A DNA stretch of 5,471 nucleotides, taken from positions 1 through 5,471 of the forward strand of contig PLSY01000305.1 in NCBI GenBank assembly GCA_003164275.1, read 5' to 3'. Each line of letters starts with the position of its first letter. Position 1 is the first letter of the stretch. The DNA is from Acidimicrobiaceae bacterium. GTDB lineage: Bacteria > Actinomycetota > Acidimicrobiia > Acidimicrobiales > RAAP-2. Shown piece by piece: positions 1-4,988 of this stretch. The position numbers and the translations under genes were made by a program. The notes beneath the pieces are model-generated. The model was not told where the DNA came from and made no database searches. It saw nothing but the letters and a program-made list of their open reading frames with translations.

Positions 1-2
1 GC

Positions 3-95
3 AAAATGCTCACAGACTTCGGCGCTGCGAAAGCAGCACTTATACTTACTCGCCTTGACGAGCCTGAAAATGTCGAACGGTGCTTGGGATTCTGA
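3..95 (+). CDS. C-terminal fragment of a rightward gene (partial, unrecognised)
   Basis: The frame entering from the left edge reads about 30 residues, with a natural composition (the segment LTDFGAAKAALILTRLDEPE followed by NVERCLGF), and stops at TGA 93-95. The competing forward frame stays open to a TAG near 145 but reads as an arginine- and threonine-rich string unlike a protein tail, so this frame is preferred. A hairpin starts 5 bases after the stop, as expected at a gene end. The fragment is too short to assign a family. The next gene is convergent (leftward, ending at 252). Third-position GC is not strongly biased, so confidence is low. Confidence 0.33.
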   Translation, partial: KMLTDFGAAKAALILTRLDEPENVERCLGF

Positions 96-99
96 GCAA

Positions 100-117
100 C
101 GTCGTACACACACGACG
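100..117 (+). terminator. Hairpin after the left-edge gene, possible terminator
   Basis: CGTCGT (100-105) pairs perfectly with ACGACG (112-117) around a 6-nt loop, 5 bases after the TGA at 93-95. No T-run follows on either strand, so it is not a classical intrinsic terminator. Such U-poor hairpins at gene ends are common in high-GC Gram-positives. A second, weaker 5-bp stem (AGGAG 130-134 with CTCCT 141-145) lies just downstream. The position between convergent genes supports a termination role, but the stem is short. Confidence 0.28.
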
Positions 118-211
118 ATCAAAAGACCCAGGAGACGACACTCCTAGGTGAACCGGAAGGTGTGGGATGCCGTCCGGAGTGACCTAATGCCCTTCGTGCT
201 CACGGTAGCCA

Positions 212-236
212 CGGTGTACCTGACCAGCAGGCACCG
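212..236 (-). terminator. Hairpin after the leftward operon, possible terminator
   Basis: CGGTG (212-216) and CCTG (219-222) pair with CAGG (228-231) and CACCG (232-236), giving a 9-bp GC-rich stem with a 2-nt bulge and a 5-nt ACCAG loop. It begins 15 bases past the stop codon of the leftward membrane-protein gene (252-254). There is no U-tract on the minus strand after the stem. Placement in a convergent gap favours a transcription-end role; this is an inference from structure and position. Confidence 0.33.
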
Positions 237-251
237 GCAGCCAATGAGCAG

Positions 252-764
252 TCAGTCGTCACTCATCTTCAGGGATTCTCGAACAGCAGTACGAAACTGA
301 CCTAACGCAGTGCCAGACGGAGCTAAGAAGACCTTCATGCTGTCGAGATCTGGCACAGGATCACAAACCATGTTGTCTGAGCTTTGCAACACGGTCTTGC
401 TCAGGTGAACGGCGGAAGTCGCAACCGTCTTGGCCCCGAACGTCTGGACCTCATCCGTCTTGGTCATTAACTCGATTCTGAGTTCAGCGACTCTACGGAT
501 CTGCTCGACTTCCTTGCTGTGGCTCGCCTGGCTTCGCTTGGACTGGTGCACGTTGGCCGCAAACGAAGTCAGCAACGTCACAAACTCCTCAGCGACGGCT
601 GTGCACTCGCTATAGATCCGCACCCGCAGATCTCGTTGCCAGACCTTGTGCTCTGACGCACTTGCTGTCTTGGCGTTGTAGATCGTGCCACCGATACTGG
701 CGGCTACAGCCAAGCCAGCCAAGATAAGTGTCCAGATCTGGATCGCAGAGATCGATGCCGTCAT
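252..764 (-). CDS. Single-pass membrane protein with helical cytoplasmic domain, unknown function
   Basis: This 170-residue protein has one clear hydrophobic segment near the N terminus (about residues 7-29, IQIWTLILAGLAVAASIGG). A charged helical region follows, with RDLRVRIYSE at about 44-53, then amphipathic stretches. The layout (short N-terminal anchor, then an Arg-rich R-x-x-R-x-x-x-Y helix) resembles many uncharacterised small actinobacterial membrane proteins, a resemblance I infer rather than match to a named family. The ATG at 764-762 overlaps the TGA of the upstream gene by four bases (ATGA on the minus strand), so translation is probably coupled and it is the second gene of an operon. 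No strong Shine-Dalgarno precedes it. It is visibly less GC-rich than the recombinase genes further right. Function unknown; the pairing suggests a membrane partner for the upstream product. Confidence 0.75.
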   Translation of the reverse strand: MTASISAIQIWTLILAGLAVAASIGGTIYNAKTASASEHKVWQRDLRVRIYSECTAVAEEFVTLLTSFAANVHQSKRSQASHSKEVEQIRRVAELRIELMTKTDEVQTFGAKTVATSAVHLSKTVLQSSDNMVCDPVPDLDSMKVFLAPSGTALGQFRTAVRESLKMSDD

Positions 765-1318
765 AGCAACCGGACGCCATCGTCAACGCTCGACAGCACA
801 TCGCCTTCGTCGGCGCAGTCGATGATGAAATCGAAGAACTCTTGATCGGCGTGTGTGTAGAAGTACCAGTTCTCCACTTCAGCGTCCGTCAGCGGCTCAG
901 TCGTGGCTGCTCTGTCGGCTGGCAGGCCATCACCACGGAAAAAGGACAGGCCGACGATCTGGAAGGCGTCGTCTTCGTAGTTGACATCGAAGCGACAGAC
1001 CCACGGCCAGTCGATCCGTAGCTTCGACCTGAGCGATTCGGCATCGAGAACACAGATGAACTTCTGAGTAGCGATCAGGATCACGCCACCGAAGTTGCCG
1101 CCTGGCTGATGGACAAGGGCGAAGTTCCAGAGCTTCTCTTCGCTGTCGTCACTGTTGTAAAAGCCACTGACCGATGCAACCAGCTTCGCCACGTACTCAG
1201 GATCGTCGTAGGGCAAGCGTTCCAGCATCGACATGAACTGCTTCGCCTTGGTTGGCACGCTCTTCAGGAACAAGAGTCGGTGCTTAGGACTAACCCGCTT
1301 ACGCTCGGAACCCGCCAT
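761..1318 (-). CDS. Hypothetical protein, possible PH-like domain
   Basis: This is a soluble, acidic 185-residue protein with no signal peptide or membrane segment. Residues about 1-35 are basic and helical. About 60-165 look like alternating beta strands (FALVHQPGGNFGGVILIATQ, then FICVLD, RIDWPWVCRFDVNYED, FQIVGLSFF, NWYFYTH) ending in a helix (QEFFDFIIDCAD). That pattern is like bacterial PH-like domains, where an 'I-L-I-A-T-x-K' strand precedes a W/F-rich sheet; this is my inference, not a confirmed match. An in-frame TAG lies four codons upstream, so ATG 1318-1316 is the first possible start. No Shine-Dalgarno is visible before it, which suggests a leaderless mRNA or a later start (Met29 or Met31). 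It is first in the leftward operon, its stop overlapping the next start by ATGA. A PH-like protein with a membrane protein would fit a membrane-proximal role, but that is speculative. Confidence 0.75.
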   Translation of the reverse strand: MAGSERKRVSPKHRLLFLKSVPTKAKQFMSMLERLPYDDPEYVAKLVASVSGFYNSDDSEEKLWNFALVHQPGGNFGGVILIATQKFICVLDAESLRSKLRIDWPWVCRFDVNYEDDAFQIVGLSFFRGDGLPADRAATTEPLTDAEVENWYFYTHADQEFFDFIIDCADEGDVLSSVDDGVRLL

Positions 1319-1363
1319 CCGGACAGGCTAGGTGTGGGCGATCCATCCGGTGAGGATGTCCGG
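1315..1363 (-). promoter_or_regulatory. Repeats over the start of the leftward operon, possible operator
   Basis: The 8-mer CCATCCGG occurs at 1315-1322, across the start codon, and again at 1343-1350, 28 bp apart. CCGGACA (1319-1325) also has an inverted partner TGTCCGG at 1357-1363. Repeats this close to a start without a Shine-Dalgarno could bind a repressor or form an RNA structure, but short GC-rich repeats also arise by chance. Low confidence. Confidence 0.2.
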
Positions 1364-1406
1364 CGAGCATCTGACAGAAGCACATTCTTAAGGTACGAGT
1401 GCTCGA

Positions 1407-1421
1407 CTTATTATTAATAAG
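1407..1421. promoter_or_regulatory. AT-rich perfect palindrome in the divergent intergenic region
   Basis: CTTATTA (1407-1413), a single central T, then TAATAAG (1415-1421) form a perfect 7-1-7 palindrome in otherwise GC-rich DNA, 89 bp upstream of the leftward start. It contains -10-like hexamers on both strands (TATTAT forward, TATTAA reverse), but no convincing -35 element is seen for either. It could be an operator, a promoter core or both. Its right arm shares three bases with the GC stem at 1419-1449. Confidence 0.35.
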
Positions 1422-1449
1422 CCGCCCGAGAACGCCCAGCGTGCGGCTT
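1419..1449 (+). other. GC-rich stem-loop followed by TTTAT, possible attenuator or terminator
   Basis: AAGCCGC (1419-1425) pairs with GCGGCTT (1443-1449). Inside it, ACGC (1432-1435) pairs with GCGT (1439-1442) around CCA, leaving a 6-nt bulge (1426-1431) on one side. A short TTTAT begins at 1448. The shape resembles a weak intrinsic terminator in the plus direction, yet no plus-strand gene ends here because the flanking genes are divergent. It may be an attenuator in a long leader for the 1648 operon, or leftover DNA. The 329-bp stretch 1319-1647 otherwise contains only the palindrome, the start-site repeats and the candidate promoter near 1538; I see no tRNA or convincing small ORF. Confidence 0.3.
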
Positions 1450-1537
1450 TATACGGAAGCTGCGCCTTGCTCCCAGTCGCCATGCGGTCTCTTGGCCGTC
1501 TAGACCGAATCCCGGCACGAATCACCTTGTGCACGGC

Positions 1538-1543
1538 TACAAT
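1538..1543 (+). promoter_or_regulatory. Candidate -10 element for the 1648-2465 operon
   Basis: TACAAT matches the sigma-70-type -10 consensus at five of six bases and lies 104 bp upstream of the GTG start at 1648. The expected -35 position (around 1515-1520, GCACGA) is a poor match. It is the best promoter-like hexamer seen near the operon, but single hexamers are weak evidence. Confidence 0.22.
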
Positions 1544-1633
1544 CGCAATGAACATTCAGAAGATCCGAGGGACGTAGCCCTATGACGGTCTCGCAACCTG
1601 CCGAGAGGTGATGGTGCGCCCGCTGCGATCAAT

Positions 1634-1640
1634 GGGAGGT
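1634..1640 (+). promoter_or_regulatory. Ribosome binding site that fixes the GTG start at 1648
   Basis: GGGAGGT lies 7 bases before GTG 1648-1650, an ideal Shine-Dalgarno spacing. It is the main reason to accept the GTG as the start of the four-cysteine protein and to treat this frame as real over the overlapping frames. Confidence 0.7.
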
Positions 1641-1647
1641 AGCAAAA

Positions 1648-1983
1648 GTGCCAATCAAAGTCGATGGCCGAATCATTGAAGAAGTTCTTGAGCGGCAGGG
1701 CGGAGTGTGTCACCGATGCCCAGAGCCACTCGAAGCCGACTACCTCGATCCAGAGCAGAACTTCTGGTTTGACCCTGCAAGGCCACACATCGAGGGCGAC
1801 CTACTCTGTGACCCTTGCACCCAGGATCTCTGGCAAGCGATTGACGACCGGGAGGAACAAGAAGCCCTTGGCCTGTTCGAAGACAGAGTACGGATACACG
1901 TAGCCGAGGGTGGTGACTTCGAGTTTGATCGAGTCACCGATCTGGCGATCCTCGACCTCGAAGCCCGATTGGGATCGTCATGA
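1648..1983 (+). CDS. Small four-cysteine protein, possible degenerate HNH/treble-clef domain
   Basis: This 111-residue acidic protein starts at GTG 1648 behind a strong Shine-Dalgarno. It has two CxxC pairs, C21-H-R-C24 and C54-D-P-C57, about 30 residues apart. The context resembles the zinc scaffold of HNH nucleases: 'GVCHRC' at the first knuckle and 'LLCDPCTQDL' at the second, which recalls the HNH 'LLCxxCNxxK' strand-helix. However, the His-rich catalytic core usually found between the knuckles is absent; only a lone HIEGD at about 47-51 remains. The safest call is a zinc-binding treble-clef or zinc-ribbon protein, probably without nuclease activity. The C-terminal half (about 60-111) is acidic and helical. 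Its stop overlaps the next start by ATGA, so the two genes are probably translated together. Molecular role unknown. Confidence 0.7.
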   Translation: MPIKVDGRIIEEVLERQGGVCHRCPEPLEADYLDPEQNFWFDPARPHIEGDLLCDPCTQDLWQAIDDREEQEALGLFEDRVRIHVAEGGDFEFDRVTDLAILDLEARLGSS

Positions 1984-2465
1984 CCGACAGCACTGATATA
2001 GGTGCCGACGCCACCGGAGATCAGCCGAAGAGGAAGGTCTCGGTGTCTCTACAACCTGGCGAATCCACCGACGACTTCGCCGCCCGAGCTATGAGAATGC
2101 TGACGGCTGCGAGTGAAGGCCACGTGATCGAGAGGGTCCTCAGATCGGCCCCCGAGGAGTGGGCCACCCTACCGAGCGACCGGTGGCTGGAAGCTGAACT
2201 CAAGGCAATGCCAGACCTGCATGTCCGGCTGACTTCGCTGGCCACTGGAGATGGAGGATCGGTAGCCCACCTTGACATCGAATCGAGAGGCGAACTCGTA
2301 CACGATGATTGGGGCGATGAACACGAAAGCATCTATCTCCCGAAGTCAGACGATGGCCACATTTCGACCGGGCGGGCGATCCTCTGGAGCTTGGTCCACG
2401 AGATCCGAGGCGTGGGCGACCTCTACGACTACATCTTCGAGCGGAGCGGCCTCATCATCAGATAG
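1980..2465 (+). CDS. Hypothetical acidic protein, coupled to the four-cysteine gene
   Basis: This 161-residue protein is not recognised. About 1-20 look disordered and polar. A conserved-looking core begins at about 19 (KVSVSLQPGESTDDFAARAM) and runs as predicted helices to about 77. Then comes a beta-like section (HVRLTSLATGDGGSVAHLDI, about 81-100), an acidic loop (DDWGDEHES) and a C-terminal helix (ILWSLVHEIRGVGDLYDYIF, about 134-153). There are no membrane segments, signal peptide or known catalytic motifs. The ATG at 1980 overlaps the TGA of the previous gene by four bases, so this is the second gene of the same operon. It ends 36 bp before the left terminus of the mobile element. A partner or regulator of the zinc protein is a guess from gene order alone. 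Confidence 0.75.
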   Translation: MTDSTDIGADATGDQPKRKVSVSLQPGESTDDFAARAMRMLTAASEGHVIERVLRSAPEEWATLPSDRWLEAELKAMPDLHVRLTSLATGDGGSVAHLDIESRGELVHDDWGDEHESIYLPKSDDGHISTGRAILWSLVHEIRGVGDLYDYIFERSGLIIR

Positions 2466-2501
2466 CGCTTCTCCGAGCCGCACCCTGCCCCCTACCGGCA
2501 C

Positions 2502-2530
2502 TTACACGGGTGATCCGCACCTTGGACTGA
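2502..2530 (+). repeat. Left terminal inverted repeat
   Basis: TTACACGGGTG (2502-2512), then a 4-base spacer ATCC, then GCACCTTGGACTGA (2517-2530). The two blocks match the reverse complement of 4943-4953 (11 of 11) and 4923-4936 (13 of 14). Matching stops at the outer side (C2501 against G), which suggests the element boundary is near 2502. The last nine bases also form part of the stem-loop 2522-2564. Confidence 0.82.
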
Positions 2531-2564
2531 CCACACGAGAAACCTTTCTCGTGTGGAGGTCCAA
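2522..2564 (+). promoter_or_regulatory. Large palindrome between the left end and the first recombinase gene
   Basis: CCACACGAGAAA (2531-2542), CC, TTTCTCGTGTGG (2545-2556) is a perfect 12-bp inverted repeat with only two central bases. Outside it, TTGGAC (2522-2527) pairs with GTCCAA (2559-2564) across a 3/2-nt internal loop, for 18 bp in total. The structure ends two bases before the AGGAGG of the recombinase gene. No T-run follows, so it is not a standard terminator. It can be read in two ways: an RNA hairpin that hinders translation of read-through mRNA, as some transposons use, or a recombinase-binding or crossover site (9-bp arms around the 8-bp centre AAACCTTT). Neither is proven. Confidence 0.75.
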
Positions 2565-2566
2565 CC

Positions 2567-2572
2567 AGGAGG
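2567..2572 (+). promoter_or_regulatory. Strong ribosome binding site of the first recombinase
   Basis: AGGAGG lies 6 bases before ATG 2579-2581 and begins two bases after the end of the stem-loop at 2564. The near-consensus site fixes the start. Its closeness to the hairpin is notable, because a folded leader would leave the site unpaired but sterically crowded. Confidence 0.75.
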
Positions 2573-2578
2573 TGCGAA

Positions 2579-3622
2579 ATGAAGTGGTGTCCGGTATTCG
2601 AATGTTCCGTCGGTCCTGATGGTCAGAAGACCTATCGGGTCGGCCACGAGCTGGTCGACGAGTTCTTGGAGTTCGCGTCAGCCCGGTGCCGACCAAGCAC
2701 GGTGCGGGCCTATGCCCACGATCTGAAGGTCTTCTTCGGGTTCGTCAATATGGAGCCGTCCGAGGTCATGCCGAGGGACGTGCTGTCCTTCATCGCCAAC
2801 CAGCAGAGGTCGAGGGCCAGCGCCGGCAACGTGGTCCGGATCAGCGACGGAGGTGCCGGGCTGTCACCGGCAACAGTGAAGAGGCGCCTCGCTGCCGTCT
2901 CCAGCCTCTTCAACTATCTGGTCATCCGAGGCGACACCGGAGTCGAGGTCAATCCGGTGCCTCGGGGCATGCCGACCAGGAGGAGTCGTCACCGTGACCA
3001 ACGGGGCCTGCCTCTGGTCCGAGGAGTGCGGCGACTGCCCCGGATCCTCGATGCCGACGAGGTGGAGCTCTTGATGTCGGCCTTTCGGACCGATCGGGAC
3101 CGGGCCATGGCCCAAGCCATGCTTCTCGGAGGTCTGCGTCGATGCGAGGTCCTGGGGCTTCGACTGGAGGACCTCCGGGTGGGCGAGAAGCAGCTCTTCA
3201 TCGCCGACGGCAAAGGAGGGCATCAACGGCTGGTCCCGATCTCGCCGACGTTCTTCGCCACCGTGGCCGACTACTTGAACCGGGAGCGACCACCTGATGC
3301 GGCGACTAACCACGTCTTCGTCGCCCTCCAGGGGCCGAGGCGAGGACATGCGTTGTCTTCCGAGGGACTGGACGAGGTCTTCAGCTCAGCCCGAGCCCGA
3401 GCCGGACTGGTGCACGGGACGTGCCACGAACTGCGCCACACCTGCTTCACCAGGCTGAAGGAGGCGGGCATGGCCATCGAAGCCATCCAGGCCCTGGCCG
3501 GGCATCGCTCGATTGCCTCTACCCGGATCTATCTTCATCTGGGAGGCGACTGGTTGGCCAACGAGTATCGCCGGGCCGCCGAGGCCATCGACGCCCAGGC
3601 GCAGATGGGGGTGGCCCAATGA
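2579..3622 (+). CDS. Tyrosine recombinase/integrase, first of the pair
   Basis: This 347-residue DNA strand-exchange enzyme has the two usual domains. The N-terminal SAM-like core-binding domain is about 20-118 (HELVDEFLEFASARCRPSTV onward), and the catalytic domain about 155-335 (LPRILDADEVELLMSAF onward). All active-site positions are visible: Arg187 (GLRRCE), Lys212 (GKGGHQR), His283 and Arg286 (HELRHT), His309 (AGHRSI) and nucleophile Tyr318 (TRIYLHL). The nine-residue His-Tyr spacing is normal for the family. A basic linker (about 128-154, PRGMPTRRSRHRDQRG) joins the domains. It resembles actinobacterial integrases that occur as adjacent pairs, from memory and not from a search. The length is typical of an intact enzyme. 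The stop overlaps the second recombinase by ATGA, implying coupled expression, and the two may act as a heteromeric complex on the element ends, by analogy with XerC/XerD. It may be controlled by the upstream hairpin. Confidence 0.95.
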   Translation: MKWCPVFECSVGPDGQKTYRVGHELVDEFLEFASARCRPSTVRAYAHDLKVFFGFVNMEPSEVMPRDVLSFIANQQRSRASAGNVVRISDGGAGLSPATVKRRLAAVSSLFNYLVIRGDTGVEVNPVPRGMPTRRSRHRDQRGLPLVRGVRRLPRILDADEVELLMSAFRTDRDRAMAQAMLLGGLRRCEVLGLRLEDLRVGEKQLFIADGKGGHQRLVPISPTFFATVADYLNRERPPDAATNHVFVALQGPRRGHALSSEGLDEVFSSARARAGLVHGTCHELRHTCFTRLKEAGMAIEAIQALAGHRSIASTRIYLHLGGDWLANEYRRAAEAIDAQAQMGVAQ

Positions 3623-4905
3623 GCGTCCTCTCGCCCCTTCCGTTTCCTGACGGCAACCCGCCTCGAGGTGTTCCCCGCCAGGAGGTGACGTGGACCGACG
3701 TGTTGATCCGAGCTCCGCAGATGGCAACCACCATGGCCCGCTACCTGGACCAACTCTCCGTTTCGGCTCGCCCGGCCACAGTCGACGCCACGGGTCTGGC
3801 CTTGCGATTCTTCGCCGCCCAAGTGACGCAGGATGACCCAACGTGTACTTGCGTCGCCGACATCGAGCGCCGCCACATCGAAAGCCACAAGCGCTGGATG
3901 GCCGCCCGTCCGGGCAAGCACGGCAAGCGGCTCTCCAACACCACAATCCGTCATCGTCTGAGCCTGCTCCGCACGTTCTTCGAGCGGGTCATCGAGTGGG
4001 ACTACGACGATGCTCCTCGGCGAGTGCCGATCTTCCCTGGGGACTTCCCGCAAGCCGACGAGGCATTACCGAAGTTCCTTGACGATCCGACGGCTGCCGT
4101 CTTCATGGCCGCTCTGGCCGAGGACCCCAATCGACGGCGGCGGCTGATGGTCGAGCTGCTGGCCCGGACCGGGATGCGGGCGGGTGAGCTCTCGATGCTC
4201 GAGGACGACGCCATGATCCGCCAGGGAGATACCTATTGGCTCCGCATTCCGGTCGGCAAACTGCACAACGACCGATATGTGCCTCTGCATCCGATCCTTG
4301 TCGACCTGATCGCTGACTACCGGGCAAAGCGCGGACCCACCCGGTCGGGTCGGCTCGTTGAGCGCAACGACGGGAAGCCATTCGACCGGAGGACGATCCA
4401 TCGCTATGTGGAAGCCGTGGCCAAACGGGCGGGGGTGGGCCACGTCCACCCCCATCAGCTCCGCCACACTCTGGCCACCCAGTCGATCAATCGAGGCATG
4501 AGCTTGGAGGCGATCGCCGCCTTGCTTGGACATCGGTCCATGCGCATGACGATGACCTATGCCCGGATCTCTGACAGGACTGTTGCCGATGAGTACTTCC
4601 GGGTGACCGAGGCCGTCGAGGCCAACTACGGGAGAACTGATGTGGTCCCGGACGAGGCGGTCGGGGCCAACATGCGACGACTCGCTGCCGACCATCGGCG
4701 GATGCTCGGCAATGGCATGTGCACACGACCGGTCGCCCTCGACTGCTCGTTCGAGTCAGCCTGTGAGCGCTGCAACTTCTTCGAGACCGGTCCGCAGTTC
4801 ATTCCGATCCTCCGCCGTCAACGCGACCATGCCACCGAACACGACCAGACAGATCGGGTCGTCCTCTTTGACCGCCTCCTGAAGGACGTCGACGGAGACC
4901 CGTGA
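3619..4905 (+). CDS. Tyrosine recombinase with C-terminal zinc-finger-like extension, second of the pair
   Basis: This 428-residue recombinase starts at ATG 3619, chosen because it overlaps the previous stop (ATGA) and the core domain begins soon after; the longer in-frame extension to GTG 3421 lies within the first gene and reads as out-of-frame sequence. The core-binding domain is about 25-135 (ARYLDQLSVSARPATVDATG, and the RLSNTTIRHRLSLLRTFFER helices). The catalytic domain is about 150-335 with Arg187 (TGMRAGE), Lys214 (VGKLHNDR), His279 and Arg282 (HPHQLRHT), His305 (LGHRSM) and Tyr314 (TMTYARI), a complete set. A further 90 residues follow, with Cys368, Cys376, Cys382 and Cys385 (GNGMCTRP, then CSFES-ACERCNFFET). 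This Cys arrangement, also seen in my recollection of TnpB-like partners of such pairs, suggests a zinc-bound tail for DNA or partner contact. A weak GGGGGTGG precedes the start, so coupling to the first gene is likely. The stop lies 17 bp before the inner edge of the right inverted repeat. Confidence 0.95.
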   Translation: MSVLSPLPFPDGNPPRGVPRQEVTWTDVLIRAPQMATTMARYLDQLSVSARPATVDATGLALRFFAAQVTQDDPTCTCVADIERRHIESHKRWMAARPGKHGKRLSNTTIRHRLSLLRTFFERVIEWDYDDAPRRVPIFPGDFPQADEALPKFLDDPTAAVFMAALAEDPNRRRRLMVELLARTGMRAGELSMLEDDAMIRQGDTYWLRIPVGKLHNDRYVPLHPILVDLIADYRAKRGPTRSGRLVERNDGKPFDRRTIHRYVEAVAKRAGVGHVHPHQLRHTLATQSINRGMSLEAIAALLGHRSMRMTMTYARISDRTVADEYFRVTEAVEANYGRTDVVPDEAVGANMRRLAADHRRMLGNGMCTRPVALDCSFESACERCNFFETGPQFIPILRRQRDHATEHDQTDRVVLFDRLLKDVDGDP

Positions 4906-4922
4906 GTGTGGTTCGATGAGGC

Positions 4923-4953
4923 TCAGTCCGAGGTGCATCAACCACCCGTGTAA
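4923..4953 (-). repeat. Right terminal inverted repeat
   Basis: Read on the minus strand from 4953, it gives TTACACGGGTG, a 6-base spacer GTTGAT, then GCACCTCGGACTGA ending at 4923. It is the inverted copy of the left end, with one mismatch (C for T) and a spacer two bases longer. It begins 17 bp after the stop of the second recombinase. Inward of it, the minus-strand ACCACAC (around 4905-4911) repeats the start of the left palindrome at a different spacing, but no palindrome like the one at the left end is found here. Confidence 0.82.
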
Positions 4954-4988
4954 CAACACATCCGGGCGTGTGGAAAAGTTGGAGTCCC

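Larger units (their letters stand above)
2502..4953 (+). mobile_element. Compact transposable element with two tyrosine recombinases and inverted ends
   Basis: This 2452-bp unit is bounded by an inverted repeat (left 2502-2530, right 4923-4953) and contains only two overlapping recombinase genes plus a palindrome. It resembles Tn554-type and recombinase-in-trio (RIT) elements, in which adjacent tyrosine recombinases are flanked by inverted repeats; here only two recombinases are present and no third follows. Both retain complete active sites, so it may be functional. The ends fall in intergenic DNA on both sides, 36 bp after one ORF and 35 bp before the next, consistent with insertion between genes. 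I found no direct target duplication at 2501/4954, which fits tyrosine-recombinase chemistry but also means the exact junction bases are unproven. The recombinase genes are visibly more GC-rich than the genes on the far left. Confidence 0.75.

Noticed and set aside
1537..1788. Minus-strand ORF over the divergent region and the four-cysteine gene
   Set aside because: It overlaps a plus gene with a strong ribosome binding site and a recognisable CxxC pattern, and its own translation has no family-like features.
2522..2564. The palindrome as an ordinary intrinsic terminator of the 1648-2465 operon
   Set aside because: No T-run follows on the plus strand; the sequence goes straight into the recombinase ribosome binding site, and part of the stem belongs to the inverted end of the element.
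3421..3618. Upstream in-frame extension of the second recombinase (GTG at 3421)
   Set aside because: It lies wholly within the catalytic end of the first recombinase in another frame, reads as low-complexity G/R/P/H-rich sequence, and the ATG at 3619 has the typical ATGA overlap.
2864..4695. Long open frames on the minus strand across the recombinase genes
   Set aside because: They are mirror frames of GC-rich coding DNA; their translations are rich in R, P, G, S and H with no domain pattern, while the plus frames have full catalytic motifs.
2490..4966. Direct target-site duplication flanking the element
   Set aside because: Bases outside 2502 and 4953 (CCGGCAC against CAACACATCC) show no direct repeat beyond a trivial CAC or CCGG coincidence.
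4968..4988. GTG start at 4968 for the DUF6188-like gene
   Set aside because: No Shine-Dalgarno precedes it and it adds only seven residues; ATG 4989 with GGAG upstream, or ATG 5046, is better supported.
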